From the NCBI GenBank assembly GCA_028714875.1, contig JAQTLN010000002.1, positions 1-64,000 of the forward strand: 64,000 nt of DNA. Direction: 5' to 3'. The number at the start of each line of letters is the position of its first letter. Positions within the stretch are counted from its first letter, which is position 1. The translations under genes were made by a program, and so were the position numbers. The DNA is from Gallionellaceae bacterium. Its GTDB lineage: Bacteria > Pseudomonadota > Gammaproteobacteria > Burkholderiales > Thiobacillaceae. The notes beneath the pieces are model-generated. The model saw only the letters and a program-made list of their open reading frames with translations, did no database searches and was not told the DNA's origin. Shown piece after piece: positions 46,474-55,700 of the stretch.

Positions 46474-48275
46474 GGGGGCGGCCGCAGCGGCAGGAACAGA
46501 TTCCCTTCCTCGCGCAGGAAGCGGGTAAAAAACTCGAACAACACCAATCGCGTGGTCTGCACGTAAACCACCAGGCCTTCCAGCACCAGGCTGAACAGAT
46601 TGCCCAGGATCAGTACCAGCGCCACCGCCACGGGATGCTCGACTCCGGCCGCCAGGGTCATGATCGCCAGTGACAAGGCCGCATGGCCCAGCGCGAAGGC
46701 GCCCACGCGTATGAACGACAGCGTATTCATCGCCAGTTCGAAGGAAGAGAGCAACAACTGCCCCAGGGCGCCAGGCAGGGCGCGGAGATTGCGTTCGATC
46801 AGCAGTGTTCCCACGAGGTACTGAGTCAACCCCAGCGCCATCAGCCAGAACGCCGCCGGCACGAACAGCCCCAGGAGCGCGCCGGTATAGAGCAGCAACA
46901 GCGCGCCATCCAGCCACAACCAGGCGCGCAACTCGCCACGCCAGGCCGCCGCCACGCTGGAGAAGGCCAGGCCGATCAACATCAGCGCCACGCCGAACAA
47001 CAGGGGCGCGGCCAGCACCGGCAACGGGTGGTGCAGCGGTTTCAGCCAAAGGGCCGGGATCAGATCGTCGATGCCGAAGACGTCGCCGAAAACCAGACCG
47101 AAGACCATGGCCGAAATGCCGCAGGGAATGAGAAAGCGAATCTGCGGCCAGCGCTTCCAGAAGATCGCCGCGAACAGCGCCAGGATCAGGCCATGGCCGA
47201 CATCCGGAAACATGTAGCCGAACAGCAAAGGCACCACCACCGCCAGCAAGCCGCTCGGGTCCACCTCGCTACCGCCGGGCGTGCCCCACATGCGCAACAA
47301 AGGTTGGAAGGGACGCGCCCACCAGGCATTGAGCAGGGCCACCGGCACGTCAGCATCGGCCGGCGGGTCGGGAAAACGCACCAGCGCCTGGATGCCCGCG
47401 TCATGCAAGGCCTGCCGCAGATGTTGCGGCTCGGCGCAGGTGGTCCAGCCGGTGACGTGGCAGAGCTTGTGTTCGCCCAGCGTGTGCGCGACGTTTTCCA
47501 GATACCAACGCAGGGTTTCCACGTTGGCGCGTGCCTCGGCTACCCCGGCATCCTTTTTCAGCGCGCGCAGACGCGTGTCGAGTTTGCCGATCTCGTGCGT
47601 TTTTACGGCCAGTTGCGCCAGCAATATGTGCTTTTGTTGCGCATGATCGCCTGTCAGCCAGGCCGGAATGCCCACCTGTTCACACTCGGTTTCCACGACC
47701 AGGCGATTGACCAACTCGCGCTGTTCCGGGGCGCCGACGAAGAAGAGAAAAACATGCTGCGGGCCGCGCGCCACCCGTTCCACCACACCGCTCAATTCCG
47801 GCGCGATCTCGCGGCCATGCGGGCAGGCAAAGAGACATTTGCAGAGAAAGCGCGTCTCCCGGAACACGCCGTCGAGGTCGATTCCCGCCGGGTGCATGGC
47901 TTTCAGGCACTCCGCCAGCAGCAGCAGATGGTCGTGTTCGGCGCGCTGCTGCGCCAGATGTTCGCGCAGGTAATCCACCTGCGCGCTCCACACCCGCAGC
48001 CGGTGCAGGGCGAGGTTGGCGATATGGGCCGAATCGCCGATCAGCGCGGTGGGATGCGACACCCCGGCGGGCAGATACTCCTCATGTTCCAGCGCCAGCG
48101 CCGCGAAGTGGTCCAGGAAGAAACGCAACCGATCAATGTGCGGCGTTTCCTCCATGCGCGGCGCCAACTCCAGTTGCACCACGCCGGTCGCGGCCAATAC
48201 TTCGGTGGCGCGCACGGCCTGATCGTGCGCTACATAGGTCTCGAACCATCTCGCCCGGGCGGGTCTCAGCGCCAT
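46470..48275 (-). CDS. V-type ATPase subunit I-like protein, orphan
   Basis: A 601-residue homologue of the V/A-ATPase membrane subunit I (a/NtpI), which in the complex provides the proton half-channels. The N-terminal half is soluble and helical, with a long coiled coil. The C-terminal half (about 320-601) has seven or eight helices, including the proton-path helix NTLSFIRVGAFALGHAALS with its essential Arg, and the closing VQTTRLVLFEFFTRFLREEG. Met at 48275 follows GAGGACTGCGAG; an earlier frame to 48455 is possible but lacks a site. No A, B, D, E or K subunit gene is next to it on either side, so the complex must be encoded elsewhere or this subunit works alone. Confidence 0.85.
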   Translation of the reverse strand: MALRPARARWFETYVAHDQAVRATEVLAATGVVQLELAPRMEETPHIDRLRFFLDHFAALALEHEEYLPAGVSHPTALIGDSAHIANLALHRLRVWSAQVDYLREHLAQQRAEHDHLLLLAECLKAMHPAGIDLDGVFRETRFLCKCLFACPHGREIAPELSGVVERVARGPQHVFLFFVGAPEQRELVNRLVVETECEQVGIPAWLTGDHAQQKHILLAQLAVKTHEIGKLDTRLRALKKDAGVAEARANVETLRWYLENVAHTLGEHKLCHVTGWTTCAEPQHLRQALHDAGIQALVRFPDPPADADVPVALLNAWWARPFQPLLRMWGTPGGSEVDPSGLLAVVVPLLFGYMFPDVGHGLILALFAAIFWKRWPQIRFLIPCGISAMVFGLVFGDVFGIDDLIPALWLKPLHHPLPVLAAPLLFGVALMLIGLAFSSVAAAWRGELRAWLWLDGALLLLYTGALLGLFVPAAFWLMALGLTQYLVGTLLIERNLRALPGALGQLLLSSFELAMNTLSFIRVGAFALGHAALSLAIMTLAAGVEHPVAVALVLILGNLFSLVLEGLVVYVQTTRLVLFEFFTRFLREEGNLFLPLRPPP

Positions 48276-48506
48276 CTCGCAGTCCTCGAACATCCCGTCG
48301 CCAAGCCGGAGACAAACCCCGTCCGGGACTTGCGGGAGGCATGCATCATAAAACGCATTGGGGTGTCGACTCGCTTGACATCGGGTTTTCCAATTGCCTG
48401 CTGAAGCGGTACTGGCCGGGCGGCCCGCGCCACTGTGGCGTAAGCGTAAGAACATACGATGCCAGTACGGAATAGCCCTAGGATATTCCTTGTCTGATCT
48501 GTCGAA
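48276..48506. other. Intergenic region upstream of the V-ATPase I gene
   Basis: About 230 bases between divergent genes. The frame of the V-ATPase I gene stays open to 48455, but codon use there is poorer and no start site is evident. I see no other gene; it should contain the promoter of the minus-strand gene. Confidence 0.4.
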
Positions 48507-48540
48507 ATACTTTACGCATTACCTGTGCCGTATAAAGTAT
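48507..48540 (+). promoter_or_regulatory. Candidate upstream activator site for PrsR
   Basis: ATACTTTA (48507-48514) and TAAAGTAT (48533-48540) form a perfect 8-bp inverted repeat with 18 bases between, centred about 55 bases before the sigma-54 promoter at 48579. Activators of sigma-54 bind such dyads upstream. Assignment to PrsR is inference. Confidence 0.45.
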
Positions 48541-48578
48541 TGAGCTTTAACTAATTGTTTCTTATGAAAATGTGTATA

Positions 48579-48594
48579 TGGCACGAGAAGTGCT
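48579..48594 (+). promoter_or_regulatory. Sigma-54 (-24/-12) promoter of the PEP-CTERM gene
   Basis: TGGCACGAGAAGTGCT matches the RpoN consensus TGGCACG-N4-TTGCW at all but the first T of the -12 box. The invariant GG and GC are ten bases apart. The start of transcription would be near 48606, some 30 bases before the ATG. This fits control by PrsR, a sigma-54 activator encoded at 20784. Confidence 0.8.
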
Positions 48595-48636
48595 GTAGTT
48601 AACACGAGTTTCTGCCCAACAACCGAAGGAGTAATC

Positions 48637-49317
48637 ATGAACTCCCGTCTTACCCCTCTCTTCGCGGCGCTTGCTTTGGCTGCCGTCCTCCAGGCTCCCG
48701 CCGCATATGCGACCGCTATCGTGAGCGCCACCCAGGTCACGGCCAATCCTGGCGACACGGTAACGGTTTCGATGACCGTAAGCGACGACGGTTTGAGCGG
48801 CTTCAATATGAATGGGATCTTCAGCTGGGATTTCCGCCTGCGCTGGGATTACGCCGCGCTGGGTGCCCTGTCGGGCTCCTCGACCATGACCATTAATGGT
48901 GTTACCCGCGATATGGCGAGCTTGGCGAGCTATTTGGGCGGTGAAGGCAGCATTATTAACGATGGTCTGGAAAGCGGTACAAATGGTACGTACTACTTGC
49001 AATGGCTGGCCAATACGAGTGTGGATTTCGGTAGCGGCTATACCTTTGACGCGAAATTCACCATTCCTGGCGGTGCCGCTGCTGGGCCGCATGAAATCGA
49101 CTTTGTCTCCAGTGATGGTTTTGCTGACTCAGCATTGGCGGATGATACGTTCACAAACGAGGACCACTACGGCTTGACCATCTTGGCTAATCCTCCCATG
49201 AAAGTGACCGTGAACGTCCCCGCCCCCGCCCCCGCTCCCGAGCCCGGTGTCCTCGGCCTCCTGATCGGTGGCCTTGGCGTCCTGGGTGCCGCGCGTCTGC
49301 GTCGTAGAGCGTCGTAA
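48637..49317 (+). CDS. PEP-CTERM sorted exported protein
   Basis: A 226-residue secreted protein with a signal peptide (LFAALALAAVLQAPAAYA, to about residue 26), a cohesin-like beta-sandwich (AIVSATQVTANPGDTVTVSMTV ... FSWDFRLRWD) and a canonical PEP-CTERM tail: PAPAPAPEPG, hydrophobic VLGLLIGGLGVLGAA, then RLRRRAS. The tail is the recognition and cleavage signal for exosortase A. GAAGGAG lies six bases before the ATG. It has its own sigma-54 promoter. It is probably anchored in or released to the exopolysaccharide layer; its binding partner is unknown. Confidence 0.93.
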   Translation: MNSRLTPLFAALALAAVLQAPAAYATAIVSATQVTANPGDTVTVSMTVSDDGLSGFNMNGIFSWDFRLRWDYAALGALSGSSTMTINGVTRDMASLASYLGGEGSIINDGLESGTNGTYYLQWLANTSVDFGSGYTFDAKFTIPGGAAAGPHEIDFVSSDGFADSALADDTFTNEDHYGLTILANPPMKVTVNVPAPAPAPEPGVLGLLIGGLGVLGAARLRRRAS

Positions 49318-49360
49318 AGCTTCGTAGTTAACCGGCCTCCTGTCCCGGCTGTTGCGAGGG

Positions 49361-49387
49361 CGCCTTCGGTTCAAAAAACTGAAGGCG
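49361..49387 (+). terminator. Hairpin after the PEP-CTERM gene
   Basis: CGCCTTCGGTT (49361-49371) and AACTGAAGGCG (49377-49387) pair with one G-T. No T-run follows, so it may protect the 3' end of the mRNA rather than terminate. Confidence 0.35.
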
Positions 49388-49519
49388 ACTTCCCAACTCT
49401 CAGACAGGCCGAAAGCACCTTTTCCCACGCCGAAAAGGAAACCGCTTTCATTGGTGTCAGTAGAGATATGACGGGCCTCGCGTCCGTTTTTCTGCGTTTT
49501 GCGTATTCATTGCGTTGCT

Positions 49520-49611
49520 GTTACCAACCAACAAAGCTACACCCGTCGCGAGGCGGGGTCGGAAAGCCGCGGGTCTCCCAGTAAGCGTGGAGACAGCCGG
49601 GTTGCCATGAC
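49520..49611 (+). promoter_or_regulatory. GEMM-like (c-di-GMP-I class) riboswitch
   Basis: The leader folds as the c-di-GMP-I aptamer does. P1: AACC (49526-49529) with GGTT (49600-49603), extended by GTTA/TGAC. P2: GCT (49536-49538)/AGC (49565-49567) enclosing CCCGTC (49542-49547)/GGCGGG (49552-49557) with a GCGA tetraloop of GNRA type. P3: GTCTCC (49573-49578)/GGAGAC (49589-49594). The conserved elements GGAAAGCC (consensus CGCAAAGCC), GGGTCT and AGCCGGGTTGCC are present in order. It sits 180 bases before the giant surface-protein gene, with a terminator between. The ligand (c-di-GMP or a related dinucleotide) is inferred from the class. Confidence 0.75.
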
Positions 49612-49628
49612 GGATGTAAGGAGACGTT

Positions 49629-49658
49629 ATGGCTTTTTCTTGCTATGGCCACTACTGA
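49629..49658 (+). CDS. Nine-residue leader ORF between riboswitch and terminator
   Basis: ATG at 49629 opens MAFSCYGHY followed by TGA. GGAG at 49620-49623 gives a better ribosome-binding site than most genes here. It lies between the aptamer and the terminator stem, so its translation could influence which structure forms. It is too short to judge by composition. Confidence 0.45.
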   Translation: MAFSCYGHY

Positions 49659-49691
49659 GCCGTTGCTCGGCGTGTTCCGCCTGTTCGATTT

Positions 49692-49734
49692 GCAGCCCCT
49701 CTCCGCCGCGAGAGGCTTCTGGCTGCGCGTTTTT
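49692..49734 (+). terminator. Intrinsic terminator in the riboswitch expression platform
   Basis: GCAGCC (49692-49697) pairs with GGCTGC (49721-49726), and inside it CCTCTC (49698-49703) pairs with GAGAGG (49710-49715). GCGTTTTTC follows. Being upstream of the giant ORF, it would make read-through conditional, as in a transcriptional riboswitch. Confidence 0.7.
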
Positions 49735-49793
49735 CATTCCCCCATCCCGTTTGACTCTCTAGCTTCGCCCGCGTGGGCGAGGAGGTTATTGCC

Positions 49794-52700
49794 ATGATCG
49801 CCATGCCCAAATTCTTCGCCGGTAACAAGGTCAATCCCAATGTTTTCCAGGCGGCCATTTCGCGATTTTTCAAGCGGGCCTGGACCGATAAAGGCGTGGG
49901 CGGGAAGGCGGAAATGCCGCCGCAGCGACGCAAGATTCTGTTCGAGAGCCTGGAACCCAGGCTGTTGATGTCGGCCGACTTCAATCCGGTCGCGCCGCTG
50001 GGGTCGCTGATACACCAGTCCAGCTTTAGCGGTAATTTCGCGGCGGCGGGGTCCGATGTTTCCTACACGCTGGCACTGGATGCCAGCCAGAAAATCTCCG
50101 TGCTGTTCGGGCCACAGGATGGCGGTATCGACGCCAGCATCCTGCTCTACGCGCCAGGCGCCGTGCCCGGGGTCGACGCGCCGCTGAACTCCGCTCTGGC
50201 GAGTGGTCCGGGAAGCATGGTGCTGCTCGATTCCGAAGTGGGCGCCGCCGCCGGCGACTACACCCTGGTGCTGCACGATAACGCCGGCAGCGGCAACTTC
50301 AACGCCGACATCTTCCTCAACGCCACGGTGGAATCCGAGGCGGTGGGCGGCGCCAGCAACGATCTGGTCGCCGCCGCGCAGAGCCTCGCTCCCTCGGAAC
50401 TGGCGCTGGCCGGAGGCGGCCAGCGCTATGGCCTGGTGGGCGAGCTCCAGGCGGGTAATGACGATTATTTCAAGTTGCACCTGCAAGCCGGCGACATTCT
50501 GGACTTCGCGCTGAATTCCCCGGCCGCCGGCATCTCGCTGGAGTTGCTCAGTTCGGGCGGCACGCCCATCGCGCTGGGTGAAGCCGCTGGTGGCGATACC
50601 GTGGCGATCCGCAATTACCTGGCCGTCGCCGACGGGGACATCGCCTTGCGCGTGAGCGGACCCAACGCCGGGCAATACGCGCTGGTCGCCACCCGCAACA
50701 TCAGCCTGGCCCTAAGCGGAGCGCAGGGGGGTGGGGGGCAAGACATCAGCCAGACTCGCGCCGTGCTGGGCAATAGCACCCTGGGTGTCAGCGCCAGCCG
50801 CGGCGCCTTCCTGCGTTCCGCCGTCGCCGGCGCGCCGTGGGGGAATACGACCGACGAAACCGCGATGGATGTCGCATTCGGCGGCGGCAACTGGGATGCC
50901 TTGCGCTTCGAGACAGTGAACGTGGCCGATCTGCTGGCGCGGCATTCCTTCCTGTTCCTGGAAGGCAGCGACAGCAACGCCAATGAACTGGAAGCTTTCC
51001 TGAACAGCAACATGACCTTGTTGCAGGACTGGGTCGCGCGGGGCAACACCTTGTTCATCAATGCCGGGCCCAACGAGGGCGATGGCATGAGCTACGGCTT
51101 CGGCGGGGTCAACCTGCGCTATGCCGACTACGGCGGCACGGCCACCATCGTCGCCCCGGCGCATCCCATCTTCCAGGGGCCCAACCTGCCGGTTGTCGCC
51201 ACCTACACCGGTGGTTCGTTCAGTCATGCTTCCGTCAATGGCGGCGGCATTACCCCGCTCTTGATCGACAACAGCGGCGGCGACGCCGTGCTCGCCGAAA
51301 AGCAATGGGGCCAGGGCAGGGTGATGTTCGGCGGCATGACGACCATCAATTTCCATGGGCCGCAACCGCAGGCGACCAATCTGCTCGACAACATCCTGGT
51401 CTATATGCAGAGCCAGGTCGTCAAGGGCGGCAATTACAGTTTCTCCGCCGATGCCGGCGTCGAGCTGACCCTCAGCACAGCCACTCCGGGTGACGCGGCT
51501 GGCGACCCCGCCAACACGCTCGATCCCAGGATCGAGGTCTACGGCCCCAGCGGCGGCCTGGTGGCTTCCGATCTGAGCAGTGCCCTGGACGGGCATAACG
51601 CCCTGCTGACGTTTACCACGACCGATGCCGGCGTCTACAGCGTGCGCGTGCTGAGCGAGTCGGGCATGGGCGACTATGTGCTGCGGGTCGGCGGCGGCAT
51701 TACCGGCACGACTACACCGCCGCGGGTCATGGCGGCTTCCATCGCCGACGGCGCGGCCTTGAATGCCTTCCCCGCGTCGCTCGTGCTCACCTTCTCGGAA
51801 GCGTTGGATCTGTCCACCGTGCAGGCGACTGACCTGACGGTCAACGGCCAGGCCGCCGCCGGTTTCACCGTGCTCGACGCGCGCCGCGTCAGTTTCGACC
51901 TCAGCGGCCTGGATACGGGCGATGGTGTCTATGACGTGGCCGTCGCCAGCGCCGCGTTCGCCGATCTCCAGGGAGAGGGCAATGTCGCCTTCAATCTGAC
52001 TTTCAGCTTCGATACCACCGGCCCCAGCGTGATCGGCGGCACGCCCACAGAGGGGGGAATTCTGGCGTTCGGCAACAACAGCCTCAGCTTCAGCTTCGAT
52101 GAAGCCCTCGATCCCCTCAATCTGGGCATGGAAGATGTCCAGCTCTATTCGGTCATGACGAATAGCGGCATCGATGCGCAGAACTTCTATTACGACAGCG
52201 GCAGCCACACCGTGACGGTGGATTATCCCGCGCTGGCCGAGGGCAACTATATCGTCACCCTGTTCTCCAACAGCACTGCCTTCCGCGATTCGCTCGGCAA
52301 TCTTCTCAATAACGGCGCTGACCAGATCATCCATTTCAGCGTCGATTCAGACAGCCAGGCCTATCCCACTCCCCTGGACGCCCAGCGGCCCCTCGGCTCC
52401 CTGATCTACGACCCGAGCGGCACGGGCGCTTTCCATGCGACCGGCGATGTCGACGACTTCACCCTGGAACTGGATGGCGGCCAGACTCTCAGCACCGCGT
52501 TGTTCCCGCAAGATCCGACCTTCCGGGGCCGCATCGAGGTGCTCGACCCTTATGGCAACAACCTGACCGATGCCTATGGCAACAGCGAGTTCGACGCCGC
52601 GGGATTGGGGGCGACCGCCGTGCTCAATCTTCTGCCGGTGCTGGATACGGGCACTTACACCATCCGCGTCACCAGCCTGGAGGGCGCCGGCCGCTATGAA

Positions 52701-55700
52701 CTGGGCGTGCTGCTCAACGCGGCGGCGGAAGCCGAAATGCTCGGCTTCGGCGGCAACAACGACCTCGGCTCGGCGCAGGCGATCGACGCCGCCTTCATCG
52801 ACCTGGGCAACGGCGCGCGGCGCGCCGCCGCCTTTGGCAACCTGGCGGCCGGTTCCGGCATGCCGGCGACCGTCATCAGCGAGGATTTCAACAACGGCCT
52901 GGGGAACTGGACCACCTTCAGCGACAACCCCGACGCCAGCATCTACCAGGATGGCTGGGGCCATAACGGCGGCAGCAACAGCCTCTACATGCAGGGCGAC
53001 TACAACAACTACCAGCCGGCGCTCACCGAGGCGGTCTGGAACGTGGACTTGTCCGGCCTCGACAATGCCACCCTGAGCTACTGGATCGAACAGCACAACG
53101 AACAGGTCCAGCCCTTCGCCGGCGCCTATGTCGATCACGCCAACGCGGACGGCGTTTCCGTCAGCATGGATGGCAGCACCTGGATTCCGGTGTACGACCA
53201 GCCTTCCGACGCCAGCGGCAACTGGAATCAGCACCAGATCGACCTGGGCGCGGCCCTGGCCGGCAGCGGCCTCGCCGTGGGTGATATCCGCTTCATCAAA
53301 TTCCAGCAATACAGCGATGCCGGCTTCAACCCCGATTGGGCCTATTTGGACGACCTGGCGATTACCACCTGGGTTCCGAACATGTGGCTGCCCACGGACA
53401 TCAGCGCCAGCGGTGTCGACTACAGCGGCGGCCTCAACCTACTGGCGAACGGCCAGGTTCCCGCGCTGGAGAGTGACTTCAATGGTCCCGGCAGCGTGTA
53501 CTGGTTCGGCCACGAGAATGGCGGCGGCGATCCGCTCTACTTCCAGTACGACCTGGGCGGCCTGGTCAGGGTGCAGGACTTGTTGTTGTCGCTGGACAAC
53601 AACGACAACTACGTCGTCGACTATTCCGTCGATGGCGTGAACTGGCAGACCCTGGTGGTGGTTCCCGAGTGGGCGGGCAATTCCGCTTACGGCATGGATA
53701 CCTTCAGCACCCGCGCGGGCAATGCCCAGTACGACAGCAACGTCGATTTCACCCCGGTACAGGCGCGTTACCTGCGCATCTCCGCGGAAAGTGGCGATGG
53801 CGCCTATGCCGTGGCCGAGATGCGGGTGCTTGGGGAAAACCAGGATTGGTACAGCGTCGACCTGAGCGCGGGCGATCATGCCAGCTTCGTGGTCGCGGGC
53901 CAGACGGGTGATCTCCGGGTCGACCTGTTCGACGCGCTCGGCAACCCGCTGGCCACGGGCAGCGCTGACGCGAGCAACAGCGATGCCGCCATTCGCGACT
54001 TCCTGGCCACTGCCGACGCGACCTATTTCGTGCGTGTCAGCGGCGCCCGGCCGGGGGACTACAACCTGGTGGTGAGCAACAACAGCGCCTTCGAGCGCGA
54101 GGCCAACGACAGCATCGGCCAGGCCCAGGATATTGGTGTCACCGGGCGGGTATTGGGCCATGCCAGCGGCATCATCAGGGTCGCGATACTCGATAGCTCG
54201 AACAACGCCTGGCAGTTGCGCGACCAGTTGAACGACTCGCGGTGGGACGGCAACGCGGACATCAACTTCCCCATCCACGCCGAGATCGTCAATCTGAGCC
54301 AGATCGACACCCTGGCCGAACTGAATGCCTACAACGTGGTGTTCATCGGCAACTACAACTCGCATGGCGATTTGGTTACCCTGGCTCCGTTGCTGCGGCA
54401 GTGGGTGGAAGCCGGCGGTGGCCTGATTGCCTCGGCGCCGCTGATCGAGCAGGCCGGCGCGAATTACGGCGCGCCCATCGCCGATATTGATGCCATCGTC
54501 CCGGTGGATACCACGGGCTATGCCTCGACCTCCTGGCACTACACCGACCTGACGATCACCGATGGCGGCCACCCGATCACCCAGGGAGTCGCCAATTTTT
54601 ATGTCTACGGCACCGAACCGGCCACACCCGACGCCGGGGCCAGCGTGCTTGCGACCTATGTCGGCACGCCCGCCGTGGTGGTGGGTACGCCGGGGCATGG
54701 CCGCGGTGTCTATCTGGCGCCGTTCTATATCAGCTCGTCGAGCGAGCTTTCCTACGGAGATGCCGACCGCCTGGTCGAACAGGCCGTCATGTGGGCGGCC
54801 GGGCCGCAACAGGACAGCTACAGCATCCACGCCAGAGCGGGCGACATCCTGAGCATCCATACCCAGACTCCGGGCGATGGCCCGGGGGAGCCGGTCAACG
54901 ACCTGGACCCGTTCATCAGCGTCTATGCGCCCGACGGCAGCCTCATCGCCAGCGATGACAACAGCCTGGACGGACGCAACGCCATGCTGCTGGTCCCGGT
55001 GGCCAGCGACGGCACCTACACCATCGTCGTCAGCGCCCTCAATGGCCGCGGCGACTACACCCTCACAGTGGACGGCGCGAGCGGCGCGCAAGCGGATTTC
55101 GTCGTCAGCGCCACGCAACCGGCGCTGGATTCCGATCTGGCGACCTTCCCGGCCAGCTATCGCGTCACCCTGTCCGCCCAGGTATTGCTGGGCAGCGTCG
55201 ACGCCGGCGACCTCACCGTCAACGGCATTCCCGCCGACAGCGTCACCGTGCTCGACGGCAACACCTTGCTGTTCGGCATCGCCGGCGCCAATGTGGGTGA
55301 AAGCCTGTATCAGGTGCACATCGATGCGGGCGCCCTGCAAAGCGTTTCCGGCGCCGCCATTCAGGCTTTCGACGGCAGCTTCAACACCGACGCCACCCCG
55401 CCACAGGTCGCTTCCACCTCGCAGCCGGACTGGGCGCTGGTCAGCACCGATCCGCTCACCATCGGCGTCACCTTCAGCGAAGCGATGGACAGCGCCGGCC
55501 TCGGCGCGGAAGACGTCACCCTGGTGGACAGCCACGGCATCAGCCACGCCGTCGCCAATTTCACCTACGACAGCCTCGGCCATAGCGCCGAGATCAGCTT
55601 TGCCAGCCTCCCCGAGGGCGACTACACCCTCACGCTGCGAAGCAACGCCAGCGGCTTCCGCGATCGCGCCGGCCTGTTGCTGGACGGTGACGCCGACGGC

